A stretch of 64,000 bases of DNA, from contig CM066307.1 in the NCBI GenBank assembly GCA_033807695.1, positions 3,286,001 through 3,350,000 of the forward strand, written 5' to 3'. This DNA comes from Daedaleopsis sinensis (taxonomy: Eukaryota; Basidiomycota; Agaricomycetes; Polyporales; Polyporaceae). Position numbers and translations under genes: made by a program. The notes beneath the pieces are model-generated. The model saw only the letters and a list, made by a program, of their open reading frames with translations, was not told the origin of the DNA and made no database searches. Positions within the stretch are counted from its first letter, which is position 1, and the number at the start of each line of letters is the position of its first letter. This document shows positions 35,392-48,680 of the stretch, piece after piece.

Positions 35392-38300
35392 TCATCGCCT
35401 CACCGCTCTCTTGCCCGGCTTCCCAACGGGAACGGATGGCAACTCCATTGTCTCCCACTCATCCGAGTCGGGAGGCGGCAAGTCGAGCGCACCTCTATGC
35501 ATCGGAGCATGTCCCGACGGCAATCGCTCCTCCTCTACGTGCGATGTTTCGATCTTGCGCTGCTGAATTGAGTACGGCATCACCGGTTTGGCAGGGACAG
35601 GGTCAGTGCCGCGACGTTCGGCGGCGGTGGCGCCCTCAGATATATCGAGCTTCTCGAGCGCACGCGTCAATGTCCTAAGTGCCAGTGCGTGCCCCAACAG
35701 ATCCATCATCGTGTGAATGAGCGCCAGGGGCAGACCACGCGTTGGGCGAGAAGCACGCACCTCGTCTCCTCGCTCCGGAGGCTCGACCACTCCTTGCATG
35801 CGTCCCTGAACTGCGAGAGGATGACGGCAAACTCGTTGTAGAACTGTGCCGTGGGGCCGCATCAGAACACGGGCAGACAGTCAAGCATGGGAGATATGCC
35901 CAACAAACCTTCAGACCTTCCTCCAAGTTCCGGCTGATCTCCTTGTACTTGTGGTATGCGAGGTCGAGTGACTGTAGCGCAAATTCGCGCGCCTTCACAG
36001 AAGCGTCGTCCTTGCGCGACTGCGCAAATTGTTGGTGGCGTTCCTGGACAGTCGGATCGCGGAAGGGGTCAGCTCGTATAGATCCCGGCTATGCCAGAAA
36101 GAGGCACGCGGGAAGGGCGTACCAGGACTGCATGGAGCAGCTCGGTCTGCTTCTTCTCGTTGTCCTCGAGCTGCACACGGAATTTGTCGAACTTGGACAG
36201 CTCCTCGTCCAGGATGTCCTCGAACATGGCGGGCTGGACGCTGACCCACTGCTCCATCGCTGACGCGGCCTTCAGGATGCGCGCGGTCACGTCGTCATCG
36301 GACGCCGCCCGGTGAACTCGGGATACGAGCTCTTCTCGGGACTTCGTCAGGTCATCCAGCTTCTCGAGTTGCACGCGCAAGGCGCGTGCGTGGGCTCGGG
36401 TGTGCTCAACACCGCCCGAGGCCGTTCGCGATATTGTAGAAACCGTGGACGACGGGATGGCACTCTCCAAATCGGACTGTCGGCGGCCGAGCGGGCGAGG
36501 ACCGTTAGTCACATGTCGCATACAGCATGTCCGCAGAAACGGTGGGCTGACCTCGGTCCACGTGAGCTGCACAATATTGTCCTCCCACTGCTCCCATTTC
36601 TGCCGCACCAGCTCGTCGCTCTCGCCCGCCTGTTGGAGGATGGCACGATATCGTTCCGCCTTCTCCGTGAGCTCCTTGTTCGCTTCGGGCGAGGGCAAGC
36701 GGTCTGTCTCCGGATGGCTGTCACGGAACTCCTCGTCCTCGTCCGCCTCTTGATCCAATATGTCCAAAGCCTGTGACGGAAAAGATCCTTCTCAGTGATG
36801 CCCAGGGGCTACTATTGCGATCGATTCCAAATTTCGAACCTCGTCAAGAAGTGCTGCGTCCTGCCTCGCCAGGGTCTGCACGTCACGAACAAAAGTATCT
36901 ACACGCTCAGGGCCGCTGTCGAGTCGAACTTCCTCGGCCTTTTTTAGTATGCTGGGTGGGAGCCCAATGGGCCGGTCCAATGCGTCTAGAGCAGCGGGTA
37001 GATTGATGCTCTCGAGCGTGCTGTCATGGATACCGAGAAGTCACAGGTTAGAAGCAGCTGAGATAGAAGAAGCACCGAGTGATGTTCGCAGGTATCGCGA
37101 AACACGAACCTTGCCACAGCGTCGTCCAAACGCCGCACGCGGTCCGTGATCTCATCAGAAATCCAATTCTGCCGCCTGTCGTTGTAAATTTCTGTAGGAA
37201 GAACGGTCTGTATCAGCACGCTGCAGCATACCAGCCTAATCGCGAACAGGTACCGATGGCCAGACGCGCGCCCCACCCGAGGAGCTCTCCAAATATCACG
37301 GCATCGTTCCCTACAACCTTCTTCGGGTCCTGCAGGCCGGGATCCACAATCGGTTGTGCCATCGCGACTTCAGCAACGGCGGGTATCGCTGACGTGGGTG
37401 GGACGTCCTGGTGATATATTAGATCATTGTCACGTTCTGCGCGGGTGACGTTCTTTTGCAGGATGTCCAGCAGGGACTGAAATTGACAGTGTTAATTTCT
37501 TCTCGGATTCCTGGGCTGTGACGCAAGACCGTACCTTGATGTCTTGCTGGACTGCTTGCGCAACCCCGCCGCGCCTCGACGTATCGTAACCCTTCTTCGC
37601 GAGTGCCTGTGCCTCGGTGAGGCGCGCAATCTCGTGCCCGTACCTACATGACGTATGAGAAACACCGCCGCACGGAATGTGAACAATAAGTACGCACTTG
37701 TGTGCCTCGAGATCTTCGAGGCTCTTTCGATACTGAGCAGCCGCCTGGAAATGTAAAGATTTCGTTTCCAAATGCGCGAGCCACCACTGCGGAATGATTA
37801 GTACATGGGGATGACCTAGAGGACAATCAAACACACAGATGGGAATAGATGTTTGATCGAAGGGTCTTTGACATGAGTAACAGCGGAGGTGTAGAATGAT
37901 GCAACCTAAAGCGGCTCGAACTTAATTGGAACGCCTTGAATACGCATCGATGGAACTCGAACCTTAGCTGCAAGCTTAGCGATCAAGCCGTTCTTGTAGT
38001 TGTCTATGAGAATCAATCAATAATGACAGATTGCGGACTCAGCAACGCACTCACCCATGACTGCGCGTTGCCATACGCATTCCTGTGCTTGGGCGAGCAT
38101 CAAGAACTCTAAGCTCCGGGCGAATGATTCCGTGAACTCTAGAGGCGCATCATCCGTTGCTAACAGGGTATGAAGCTGCGGCCCCGCAGTAGAAGATAGG
38201 TAGTTGAAGGTACCAGCTGCGCTCTAGAAGACATGTCAGAGTCGCGGAAATTTTCTGACGGCGAAAATGGTATCCCACTTGGTAAAATATGATCGCTTGT

Positions 38301-38818
38301 TTCAACCCTTGTGGCGTTGAGCGATTTTCAGCTGCGGCGAGCTGCGAGAACAACGCGGCCAGATTGAATAACACCCCTGAACGCTCATAGACCAGGCTCT
38401 TGTGTGTCTCTGGCAGAGCGGAGGCAATAAACGCCGGTGCGTATGGGACCTCCAGGCCAATCTGCGAAAGAAAATCATCAGTCCTCGCGGGAAAAAGGAA
38501 TATTGAAATGATAGTACTGACATCTGGAGGCAACTTTGTCAAGATAAAGACGAGCTGCGCGTGATAGCTTCAGAACGTGAGTTGCTCGCAAGACCACGTT
38601 GGGTGCGCACAGGCATCTTACCTGATCAGCGCCTTGACACGATCAATGTGGACTGTGGTGCTGACAGCTTCAGCACGCAGTTTCTCCCATTGGTTGATGT
38701 CCCATTTGTACGCGTCCGGGTGGGTGTCCGTGTAGTGCGTGAAGATGTACTCCCGAACTGTTTCCCGCAGTGGCACAATGTAGGTCTTCTTGAACGGAAC
38801 AGATAGCTGATTAGGCAT
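35392..38818 (-). CDS. BRO1-domain protein (ALIX/Bro1/Rim20 family)
   Basis: ESCRT-associated scaffold. Family members bind Snf7/CHMP4 and act in endosomal sorting or in the pH-response (Rim/Pal) pathway. The start taken is ATG 38818 (MPNQLSVPFKKTYIVPLRET). The BRO1 domain continues YIFTHYTDTHPDAYKWDINQ and, after an intron, GLEVPYAPAFIASALPETHK, VYERSGVLFNLAALFSQLAA and ENRSTPQGLKQAIIFYQ. The middle is helical V-domain sequence with many introns (for example DILDQEADEDEEFRDSHPET near 36750 and EQWVSVQPAMFEDILDEELS near 36220). The C-terminus is Pro-rich with LPPPDSDEWETMELP and ends GKPGKRAVRR at 35392. BRO1, V domain and a short Pro-rich tail fit Rim20/PalA or Bro1 equally well by eye. Rim20 is slightly favoured, but this is not settled. 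Confidence 0.85.
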
Positions 38819-39798
38819 TACTGTGAGCTTTTCCGGCAGCACGGGTTTCACTGTCTCTTCCCAGCCACTTGATTTCAGATGGAGGGCGAAGGAAAGTGAG
38901 TGTCGCAGTCAGGGAGGATGGCGGTCGCCAAGAAGCAGGTGAGATTGCAGATCACGCTTAGTCCCTATAAGCGCTTGTGTGTGACAGTCACGTTAACTGG
39001 AATGTTTGAGTTCATCATTTTCGTGGCCATAAGTTCGTGTTCTCAACCGCCTCGTGCCCCCTATCAGCTTCCGAACCCCTTCCAACGTTCTCGACCTCTG
39101 GTGCTCTTCGTAGCGACTAAGAATCAGCGAACTACGGCTGTACATCAATCACTTCGCCGCCGCAGCAAAACTTTTGTGGTCTGAATCACCGGAAGCGTGT
39201 CTCCGACAGGCTGGTATTGGGAGTTGCGCAATATGGTCTTCTCAGGTCTACTAGCTACCATAGGATCTCCCACTCGCTATCGCTCTGGACCTCTTGCGCA
39301 AACTTGGACAGCGTGAACTTCCTAGTCGTCCACTGGTCGCATTGAGTAGCGGGTCGTGCCCTTGAATGGGCATGGGGCCTCGAATCTACTCACACCTCCC
39401 AGCCTTCTGCAGCGGCCTGTCGTGTGCTTTGGCTACCCGTCTTCCATATTCCCCTTGGTACTGCCGGCAACAAGATGTTACTCATCAATGAGTCTTAGTT
39501 CACATGCTCATAACCTCTATGTGACCCCCTCCTCATCCGTGTTGGCACGGACATGAACAGCGTGACAGCTGGAGAAGTTACGCCCACCTTATCCCCAACC
39601 TTAACAGGATTTGTGCATATTTGCCCCAATCTCGATGCTGTAGATACGCGCAGCCGCAGCGGCGTCACGGGCCACGTCCGTTACATACAACCACACATAA
39701 CCGTATACCGTGATCTATATAAACCTCTCAAACAATGAGCCCTCCTCCTTGTCCACTCATCCCCATCGCTCCTATCCATTTCATCCGCTACTCTCATC
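38819..39798. other. Intergenic, with TATA-like promoter at right end
   Basis: No supported gene. CTATATAAA at 39715-39723 lies about 75 bp upstream of the start codon of the small gene at 39799 and is a credible TATA box. An intervening ATG at 39734 would head a short upstream open frame if transcription starts close to the TATA box. Confidence 0.45.
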
Positions 39799-40352
39799 AT
39801 GGCCCCCTCTGTCCGCCCGGTTCGCAGCGCCCGCTCCTCTCCCGCGTCTACTGTGAGTCCCTCCTTTCATTCATCTATTAGCAAGTCCCATTTATACCAC
39901 TCGACAGGCCTACTACCCGTCCATCGCCGCCGCGTTGCCCGTCCCCCCAAAGTTTGTACGTCGTCTCCCCTCCGCCACAACGCAGTGCCCGGTGATTGAT
40001 CTGACTATGTCCACAGCGTGTGGTTCGTGATTGATCTGAGCTGCGCGCAAGTCGTCCGCGTTGACTGACGACGGCGCGTTCCCTCTATAGGGCCAGCACA
40101 TTAGCATCCAGGTGCGAACCCACATCTGGATCCCGGGCAAGGTCCTCAACACCACGTACTCCCAGGTGGGCCCCCTCCCATCCGTTCGTCTGGCTGCGAA
40201 TACTCACGCGCACTGCCGTGCACCGCTCCCTCCACCGACGTCAGAGATATGCCGCGTACGTGTACGAGATCGAGTACCACGCGCCGGATGGCAGTCGCCA
40301 GAAGGCTGGCTTCTTCCCCCAGGACGTCCGCGAGCCCTCCCCCGCGGAGTGA
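39799..40352 (+). CDS. Small 94-residue protein, four exons, unknown function
   Basis: Four exons, all joined in phase 0: 39799-39852, 39908-39955, 40091-40165 and 40245-40352. They read MAPSVRPVRSARSSPAST, AYYPSIAAALPVPPKF, GQHISIQVRTHIWIPGKVLN plus TTYSQ, and RYAAYVYEIEYHAPDGSRQK plus AGFFPQDVREPSPAE. All donors and acceptors are GT..AG. The second half looks like a compact beta-rich domain: alternating hydrophobics in ISIQVRTHIWIPG and YVYEIEYH. I do not recognise the family. An SH3/Tudor-like barrel is conceivable but unproven. It was found from splice logic, because no single exon exceeds 36 codons. Confidence 0.7.
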
Positions 40353-43300
40353 GTCGGAGCGCTTCGGGAATGAGCCACGCTGATAATACCCATACCCTCC
40401 TCCGTCTTTGTATCCGTACTCGTGTGCCATGTACAGTCCCACATATGCGGTGGCGCCCTTTCTGTAGCCTGGTCTACTTTTTCCACGACGATGTCATTTG
40501 CCCGCCCAAGAACCTCGTCAATGCTGCTAGCACACTGCCACTGGCCTGCGTACATCAGCGGAGTCATGGTCGTCCTCCCTATGTTGCGTGCGTGATGACG
40601 GCGGCCGCCAGCAGTGTATTGTTATCCGGCGGAAGCCCTGCCTTCGACGTCTTGGTGCCCGCCACGCCCTGGCAGCAAAGTCTATCTCGGTCTACCCGTT
40701 TCCACCTGTCGACGCGTGCACGCATCCGGCACCGGGCGTGCACCGCCCCTAGAGCCGCCGCATTCACTTCGATCCTATCATAGGGTTAGACGCACATGTC
40801 CATGCGGAGTTCCGAAGTTCGTGATCTCGTTCCCGCGGGACACACGCTGGGGTTCGAAGAACGAAACTGAATGCCGGCTGGGGTTGCGTTGGGGTTGTGG
40901 CTGCATGCATGTGGTCCTGCGCAGCTTCCGGGCCATATGGCAAGCTCGAAACGACTCAAGCTCGTGTGAACGTGCCCTTCGAGCGGTCACAAGTGGGGGT
41001 TTGCACCTTGATACAGAGGTATGGAACGCGAGGTACGCGCAAGGTCGTAGGATCCATCTCCCCAGAGATGTAAGTTAATCGCACGGATGACGCGACCTCT
41101 GTACTACTCGTGATGGACACCGCGACCGTTTCCTGGTTTTGAACTTCAGTCACGCCACAGAGGATGATAGCATCGTTCATAACCACCGCGCACTGCTTGT
41201 ACTCGACCCGACGCTACACAGCGGATGTAGTCAAGTGACGGTCGCCAAGAGAAAATATTACTCACCTCACTATGGCACTTGGTGGCATCGGCATGCAATG
41301 ATGAGCAGCGGGAGGACGGTGCCAGGTTACTCGGATAGCCCAGCTGCCTCGAGGACACACTCCGATTCGATCGGCATGCCACAGACAATATCGGCTAACT
41401 CGCTATACGGTATACCGGATTGATGGATGTTGATGGGCCTCCGAGTCCCCTGGCGTGAATGGCTCGATTATGCGATGACAGAGTGGCGCAAGTACCACAC
41501 TCCCACTTGACGTTGGGCGATAGCGAGGGCCAAATAAGGCAGTCAGCTTACTGTTAAGTAGACAATCAAACGCACCGTTATCACCGAGGATGTCAGGGAG
41601 AAACCTTCATCCTCGGGGAGTCGTCTGTACCGGCGACACTGGCAGACCGCTCATCCAAGTTTCGTAGTGTAGTTAGCAGTCGAGGACAGGCTTCCTTCCT
41701 GCAGATCGGGACAGGAAGTCAGGCGAGCAGCGCACGGAGTGAGGTTGCTGGGGATGCACGCCGCGCGCCGCGGCCGCTCCAAAAACGCAAGGTGTACCCT
41801 TTCTCCGCAGGCTGAGGTAGAAATGGAACACCGTGACAAGCTCACACATTGTTCACTGCTCCCGAGCCGAGCTAGAGGTTCTATGTCAACTGGATCACAG
41901 GGAACTCATATTATCCAGCTTGCGGAGGTACTCACCATGTGGCAGCCGCAGCACAGAGCTCCGGCCGATAACCACAAGCGCGAGAGAAGACCCTGAACCG
42001 GAGTTGAGGATGAGCATAATTAGCGGTGAGAGTATCATTGGCTTGAAACACAACCTGTCAGCTTTGTGGCAGGCTGAAGATACGAGTGAAGGCTACCCAC
42101 GTGCTAATATGATCTTATATTGCTCGCTTGTGGCAGATAGCAACAAGTAAGGGTTTGCGGGTCGTCGTTGCAGTTAGCCAAACGGTCTCTGTGGCAGTGG
42201 CAGTGATCCCAGTATGGTTGAATCGCAATGGTAGTGGACTAGAGCTGGCTTGATTCTTGTTTGACATTGGGAAACATTCTATGGCTGTTGCCACGCCAAT
42301 CATCAACGGAGCGTGCTGAAGGTCACGGCGAGGGTAAAACCCGCAGCTCAGATTCATCGGATATAATGCAGCTTTGATCAGGTAACGAACGCGGGCGGAA
42401 TGTCTAATGTTTCCTTTGTTACCCAATGAGTTCATATCTGCTCAGACATTGTATCGTGCGACGTGTCAGAAGATATGAAGCACCACGTACGTCGCAGACC
42501 CTAGAGCGTAACTCATGACAACGAGATGTTACAAACAGCGTATCCCACCTGTTTTCGCGGATGTCAAGTTCCGCCGACAGCAGTTCTTCCGAGTCGAGAA
42601 ACGACTGGGCTCGTCACGCTTTCAAGCACACCGCGACGCGCGTCGCCGCCCTTGCCGATAGGACCCTTGACCGCCGGGATAAACCTCGACGTGACGGATA
42701 GACTTGCGTGCCATCCACTTTGTTCGTTACTTGATTGCTCATCGGTACTTGTCGAGGGATCTGTCAAAAATAATCAGCCCCGGTTTGTGTGATTCAACAG
42801 AGTCCCAGTATCATATCGGAACGGTCAGACGTCCGTAGGAGCACGTGTCACGACACCCATGCGCCATAAGACTGGGCTTGCGCAATTCACAAGAAGACAC
42901 CTCAATTAGGTGCCATGCCAGTCCAATTCGATGTAGCAGGTCAAGCTGAAACATCGAAGGATAGTGGTTCGGTCAGCAACCCCGCAAAATCAGCGATCGG
43001 AAGTGCCGTACCCTCTCTTGTGCAGAACCCATAGAATCCAAGCCTTACCCGACGCAGCTACCTCCAGTCGTCGCATCACGTTGCTATGAAGCGCCCATTC
43101 AATCCACAGAAGCAGAGAAGGACGCTCACTTGCCGTCATCCTTAAGGGTCTTCCCCAGCCTCGAGGCGCCACCATGTTCACTGTATTGCTCACTTGTAGC
43201 TGTCCAGCACCACCATCACCGCAGAAGTGACGGATGTCGTATCTTTCTGCTGGCCTGAGTGAGACCGGAATGCCACGCAACGTAACTCCTGTGCTTGAGC

Positions 43301-44017
43301 TGGCAGCGAACCTGCGAGTGGGACAATCTGACATGCATTGGTCTGAACGTGCCTGAGCCTCGCAGTACTGCTCATTGTCGTTACCTCGCGAGATCGTTTC
43401 AAAAGTCATTCGGGTGCTGTTTCGCAGGACAAGGCCGTTTCCTGTCCGCCTAAGGCAGATTTTGACTTCGAACATCGGTCACTCCGATCATGGTCCGAGG
43501 CTGTCATCTGATACAACGGTACCACCAGAGTTGAACTTTATCTGGCAGTGGGGTTTGAGCATCTCAATCTGTCTAGAGTCGCAAGCAAACCTACTTACCT
43601 GCTCGGGTTTGCTCGTACGTGCCGTGTAATTACGTGCTTGACTGGACATACTTAACTGCTGATTGTCGAGATCGTTGACATCTTGGGATGATCTAGGGCA
43701 TTTACAAGGATTTAGATGCATTCAATATAATCCATTGTAACTTGAAGGATGTCCGAGCGAAGTGCAACCTGTGCAAGTGGTGGTTTTATCATACGAGGCG
43801 CACGCGCCAAGCGCCCAGCGCATAAAGGGCGGTTGGGCGGCAATCAACACGCCCGCGGCCCAAGCCGGGCCGGGCATGGAGCGCGACTCGCTGAAAAGTT
43901 CGAGTCTGGAGTCTGGACAGCATTGCACGCTTTGCGCGCGTTGGTTGCGCTGTTCATCTGAATCATCATCCTCGCGGAGTGCAGTACGCACTCTCCCTTC
44001 TCGAAGTTATCCATGTC
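40353..44017. other. Gene-poor interval
   Basis: About 3.7 kb without a gene I can support. Scattered short frames on both strands are interrupted by stops, and none shows a recognisable motif. One minus-strand stretch at 42564-42767 (SGWHASLSVTSRFIPAVKGP and a Ser/Gly tail) could be the end of a spliced gene, but no partner exon was identified. Confidence 0.4.
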
Positions 44018-46082
44018 ATGAGAATGCCGCTACCTCTCGTCTTCCTCCGCATCCTTCTTGTTCTCGCGTTCGCGTCTGTCGCCCAAGCCGAGGCGCAATG
44101 CCGACTCGTCCAGAAGCTGAACGCCGGATCTGCGGGAAACGAGCCCGGAGCAGCGACGCCAACTCCTACCGGGACAGGAACAGAGGCGGGGCCGTCGCCG
44201 TCTGCGTCGGCAACTCCATTTACTTACGGAAAGGACACGATACGCGGGGTGAACCTGTAAGTTTTACTGCCGATGCGTTCCGGAGCCTAGTTTCTCAACA
44301 ATTGCGGTTCGAAGTGGTGGCTGGTTTGTGTTAGAGGTGAGTCTCGATATCTCGGACCCAGTCACAGCATCTCACGGTGCTCGCAGCCATGGATCACCCC
44401 AAGCATATTCGAGGATACGAACAACTCTAACATCATAGACGAATACACGTTCGGACAAATGCAAGATAAAGACCATGCGTTGAATGTGCTGCAGAATCAT
44501 TGGGAGACATGGATCACTGAGGACGATTTTGCTGCTATGAAATCTGCGGGGTTGAATCATGTTCGGTGAGTTTCATAGCTTTTCGGTGACCCTGCACTTT
44601 GCGGCGCTCTGGACCCCACAATGGTCAATCCCTTCCTGCTGGATGCAAGCGGATGAAGTTGCCGTTGCCCCCGCTTGCAAGAGCTTGACGAGGTTGGGCA
44701 TGCATCCTGCTGTGCAATAGAGACTCAGAACAACGAGGGCAATTGATTCGGTCTCCACCAGTCCAATATCTGACTCCACTACGTAGTATGCAAATCGGCT
44801 ACTGGTCCGTCCCCATCACGTCCGCCGACACGAATTATACGACCTCAGTGGACCCATACATCCCCGGCGCATGGCCATATCTCTTGCGCGCCCTCGGCTG
44901 GGCGAAGGACCACGGCCTGCATGTCATTCTCGACCTCCACGGCGCGCCCGGCTCTCAGAACGGCTACGACAATTCCGGAAGACGCGGATCCGCGGGCTGG
45001 GCGCAGGGGAACAACGTCGCACGGACCGTCGACATTGTCCGTTTCATCGCGGACCAAATTGGCGGGATGATTGACGTGCTGGAGCTGCTGAACGAGCCGG
45101 GCGGGTGGCAGAGCGACATCGCGAGTATCATATCAAATTTCTACCTTGACGGGTACAAGGCCGTCCGGAACGCTGCTGGGGACTCATTGAAGGTTATGAT
45201 TGGCGACGCCTTCCTTGGTGTTGGGGTAAATATCCTGCACAATTATCTCTCGCGCGAACGCAAAGCTGAATGCATACATAGAGCTGGGATGGATTCTTGA
45301 TGCCTCCGAACGGCCAAGGCGTTCTTATGGACTACGTGAGTCATGTCGCCCTGTCGCTGCGGAGATGTTATGCGTTGGTGCTGATCGGCTGGCAGCACGA
45401 GTACCAAATCTTCAACTACGATCAATTAGAAATGTCGCAGGACGAGCATATCAATGTAAGTTGTCACAGAATCTGTCTCGTTCTGCGGCTCACGTTTTGA
45501 CTTCGTCTATCGTAGTATTCATGTCAGGTTTTAGACACGTTGACCAACTACGCGAAGTCCAACCTGTATACCGTCAGCGGCGAGTGGTCTAACGCGATCA
45601 CCGACTGTGCCAAGTGGCTCAACGGACGCGGCGTCGGTGCGCGCTGGGACGGCACCTGGCAGGCAAACCAGCCGACCTTCGGAAGCTGCGACGGGTACAC
45701 AGGTGACTCATCCAGTTGGAGCGATGACTACAAGAAATTCCTTCGGAAGTACGTGCGGCCCCGTGGCGGTGCATGTCGTTCGCTGACGCATATTCTTCGC
45801 CTGCGGTCTGCCGTTCGCCGTGCATTGTGGCGTCTCAAGATACTTCGAGTCGCAGATCGCAATCGGCGAGGCCGTGCAGGGGTGGACGTTCTGGACGTGG
45901 AAGGTTCGTGGCGCGAGCTACATGACCCCCATACTGCGTATGCTAATGCGATGGTGCGACGACGGCAGGCCGAGAACGCGGATGACTGGAGCTATCAGAA
46001 AGGCGTAGAGGGCGGCTGGATCCCCAAGGATCCTACGGACAGGCTGTACCCCGACATCTGCTCTAATTCTTCTCATGCTTGA
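44018..46082 (+). CDS. Secreted GH5 exo-beta-1,3-glucanase
   Basis: Glycoside hydrolase family 5 enzyme of the fungal Exg type, which trims beta-1,3-glucan in the cell wall. The start is ATG 44018, followed by a signal peptide ([20 protein letters not shown]) and a Pro/Thr/Ser-rich linker. Exon 1 ends RGVN and CT at 44256. A 22-nt exon (44315-44336) adds LGGWFVLE. Exon 3 starts at 44387 with [20 protein letters not shown]. Later motifs are [31 protein letters not shown], the acid/base segment VLELLNEPG, then [20 protein letters not shown], the nucleophile segment [20 protein letters not shown], and [12 protein letters not shown]. The last exon ends [12 protein letters not shown], stop TGA 46080-46082. 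Both catalytic Glu residues are present and all joins examined keep frame, so the gene looks intact. Confidence 0.94.
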
Positions 46083-48680
46083 ACCATTCTCATGACTTAT
46101 ACGCCGATAGCCCAGCGCTTGGCGGCCTCACACATTTGTGAGTTATTGTTATTGAACCTAATCCGCGAGCGTGATGGGTGTACTGACGCGCGTTCGTATC
46201 TATTTCTTGATTGTGTGTACAGGTGTATTTATCACACCTGTACTATCAGAACCTGTATCTTCACACATCTAACACATCGCTGTGGACGATTTGATGCCGC
46301 AACATCGTACTATGTTCCAGAGATGGTCAGATGACGGCGCCCCCGGGTATCTCGTATTACTGACGGTCCGCATTTACTTGTCGGTGCTCGAACCTACATC
46401 CTCGAGGCCAGTACCGCCTCACCTTCCACGCCTTGTTCTGCCCGCTAGATCTCACGCGAAGATGATGCCTCACAGATACAGCCTCGTCCTTCCATATTCG
46501 AACTCGGCTACCCGTACCGATATTAATTTGCTGGCCGCCATATCTTTGGATCCTCCCCGCGGCACGGATGGTTATGTCACGAAATCTAGAACCGCAGCTA
46601 AAGCGGCCGGTGCGGTGCTCCGATTGATGTGGGTAGTTCGATGCTCATGTAGTGCCAAGGTTGAAGGCCCGCGGCTTGAAAGCTTGACAGTTGGTGCCAT
46701 CCCGCTCTGGTCTCCCCTTCCATTGTTAACTCGAATATCGATCGCCTTCGAGAAGCAGCGGAGCTGCAACCTCAACCTGCACGACCCCGCCGACGGGTGT
46801 ATCAGAGTCCTGGCATCGTCGTTCTGCTGTCATGGGGCTCGGGTCGTCCTCGTGTCGGGAAGCGTGTTCACCGCCTTGTGGCTCGTTAAATCACGCCATC
46901 TACAGCTATCGTCGGCCGCGGTTGAATCGACCGCAAGCACCCCCGTTGTCAAACTTTGTTCCTCGAGGCACCGTTCTCGTGTACGGCTAGGCGACGAGCG
47001 GCGCCAGGATCTCATTCACGGTAACAAAGTTCGATGGCGGCACGATTTTGTGACTCAGGTTTCGGCACTTTTGACAAGGTTTGCACCCTCGAACCCGACC
47101 CTTATCGACATGTATAACGTCGCAGGGCAGTGGGGAATCCGTCTCCTGTCACGGACTCGGACGTGGGACGAGCGGAGCTCGCTGAACCCGAATCGCGGCA
47201 CACGCTGAGCAGCGCGGCCATGTTTGGTGCGTGTTCTCGTGTAATCGGATTGCTGATGGTGGGATGTGGCTCGCGTCTGTACGAACCCAACTATGGCCTA
47301 GTGCGATATGGTTAAGTAAACAGTCTCGAACACCGGAGACTCCAGTCTCCGAGCACGATACTGCTTATCACTGCGGCGTCTAGACGATTCACCGGCCGCC
47401 TGCTGCACAGGACCGTACCAGTGCATTACTGTCCGATATTACTGTCTTACCGCGGACTGCATCCACTCCCCCGGGTGCACTCTGGTGCACTAAGTATACG
47501 CTGGCTCGGAGTATGTACGCTGTAGCGCCACTGTCAGCGCCCCGCTGCCTCCCGCAGCCTCGAGGTAGTGTCTCGCCAAATCACAACGTAATTCGGCGCT
47601 GGGATTGGCATCCTGAATGACGCTAAATGCGACAGATCCGACAAGAATGACTTAACCCAACTTGACAGATGTCCCGACTCCTGGTGGGATGTATTCCAAG
47701 TACGCGGATATCACTAGTGAGTGATTCAAGCTGAGGTTGCCAAACTTGTTGTCGTAGCACATAGTACGGCATTACCGTTGCTCCTAGTTTGCACGACCTT
47801 GTACTTACTCCGCTTCTTATTCCCAGACACGATGAGCTCGATGTATTCTGCAGGCTTGATGCAGGGAATCACATCCGAGTAATACGACTTCGAGGGGTCC
47901 AAGATCCTGCCAGTGCCCGTCCAACATCTCTCTCTTCCCAATTCCGAAATCGCTCTAGGCAAGCTCACGAACGTGCACCCACCGCACACGAGCTGCTGAG
48001 CACCTGGATGGATGGTCTTGAGTCTCTTCCCAAGCCCCAACTTGGATCTGCTCCCCAAATGTAAAGACACATACTCGAACGCAGCGAAACATCATCACGA
48101 TATCAGTCCACCCACACCCCATTCCACATCTCCACATCGCTGCCGACGCACGAGTTGTACTTCAGCTGGGAGGGATGGGCACAGATGAGGGCAGAAGTCA
48201 GGGACCCACGTGTGGCTCAAAACATGTCTATCTGTTTTGTCTCCATCTCGTATCGCGAAGCACGTGTGACGACACACATTGCCAGTAGTAAGAACTACGA
48301 CATGAGTGTAAGAAAGGTACACTAGTGGGACTCGGATGTAGTAGCTGAAAACAATAACGCACGGCAGGCATTCCTCACTTCTCTACTGAAAGAAAATTCA
48401 GCGAAAAGGCGCGAGTAATAGCTACCTTTTCTCTTCCACAGGCCGAGAGTGGCATTCTTCGGGAGAACAGGAACAGGTGACTACAAGGTGCGCCTCTTCT
48501 TTCGCAGTAATCGTGGTCTGCCTGCCGTAACTCCTCAAGTTAAGCCAAACTCGAGCTGAACGCAGAGTCGGAAAACATGCCGACCAGCGGCATTTTAAGA
48601 AACCTATCAAAGGAGGGTAGATACATCGTGGGGTACGAGCAATAATAACGTAGAGGACAAGATCGAGCTGCCGAAGTTAT
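46083..48680. other. Gene-poor interval with one possible exon
   Basis: A 308-codon plus-strand frame at 46282-47208 has no motif and no coding feel. The best candidate is a minus-strand open stretch listed separately. Otherwise I see nothing. Confidence 0.4.
47726..48070 (-). CDS. Possible exon or gene fragment of unknown family
   Basis: A minus-strand open frame reading SRSKLGLGKRLKTIHPGAQQ, LVCGGCTFVSLPRAIS, GRILDPSKSYYSDVIPCIKP and AEYIELIVSGNKKRSKYKVV. Its composition is protein-like, with regular hydrophobic spacing, unlike the surrounding frames. No family is recognised and no flanking exons were confirmed. It could be one exon of an unresolved gene or a relic. Confidence 0.3.
   Translation of the reverse strand: MSLHLGSRSKLGLGKRLKTIHPGAQQLVCGGCTFVSLPRAISELGRERCWTGTGRILDPSKSYYSDVIPCIKPAEYIELIVSGNKKRSKYKVVQTRSNGNAVLCATTTSLATSA

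Noticed and set aside
46282..47208. 308-codon plus-strand open frame
   Set aside because: Its sequence has no domain, repeated pattern or plausible splice neighbours, and it looks like random translation.
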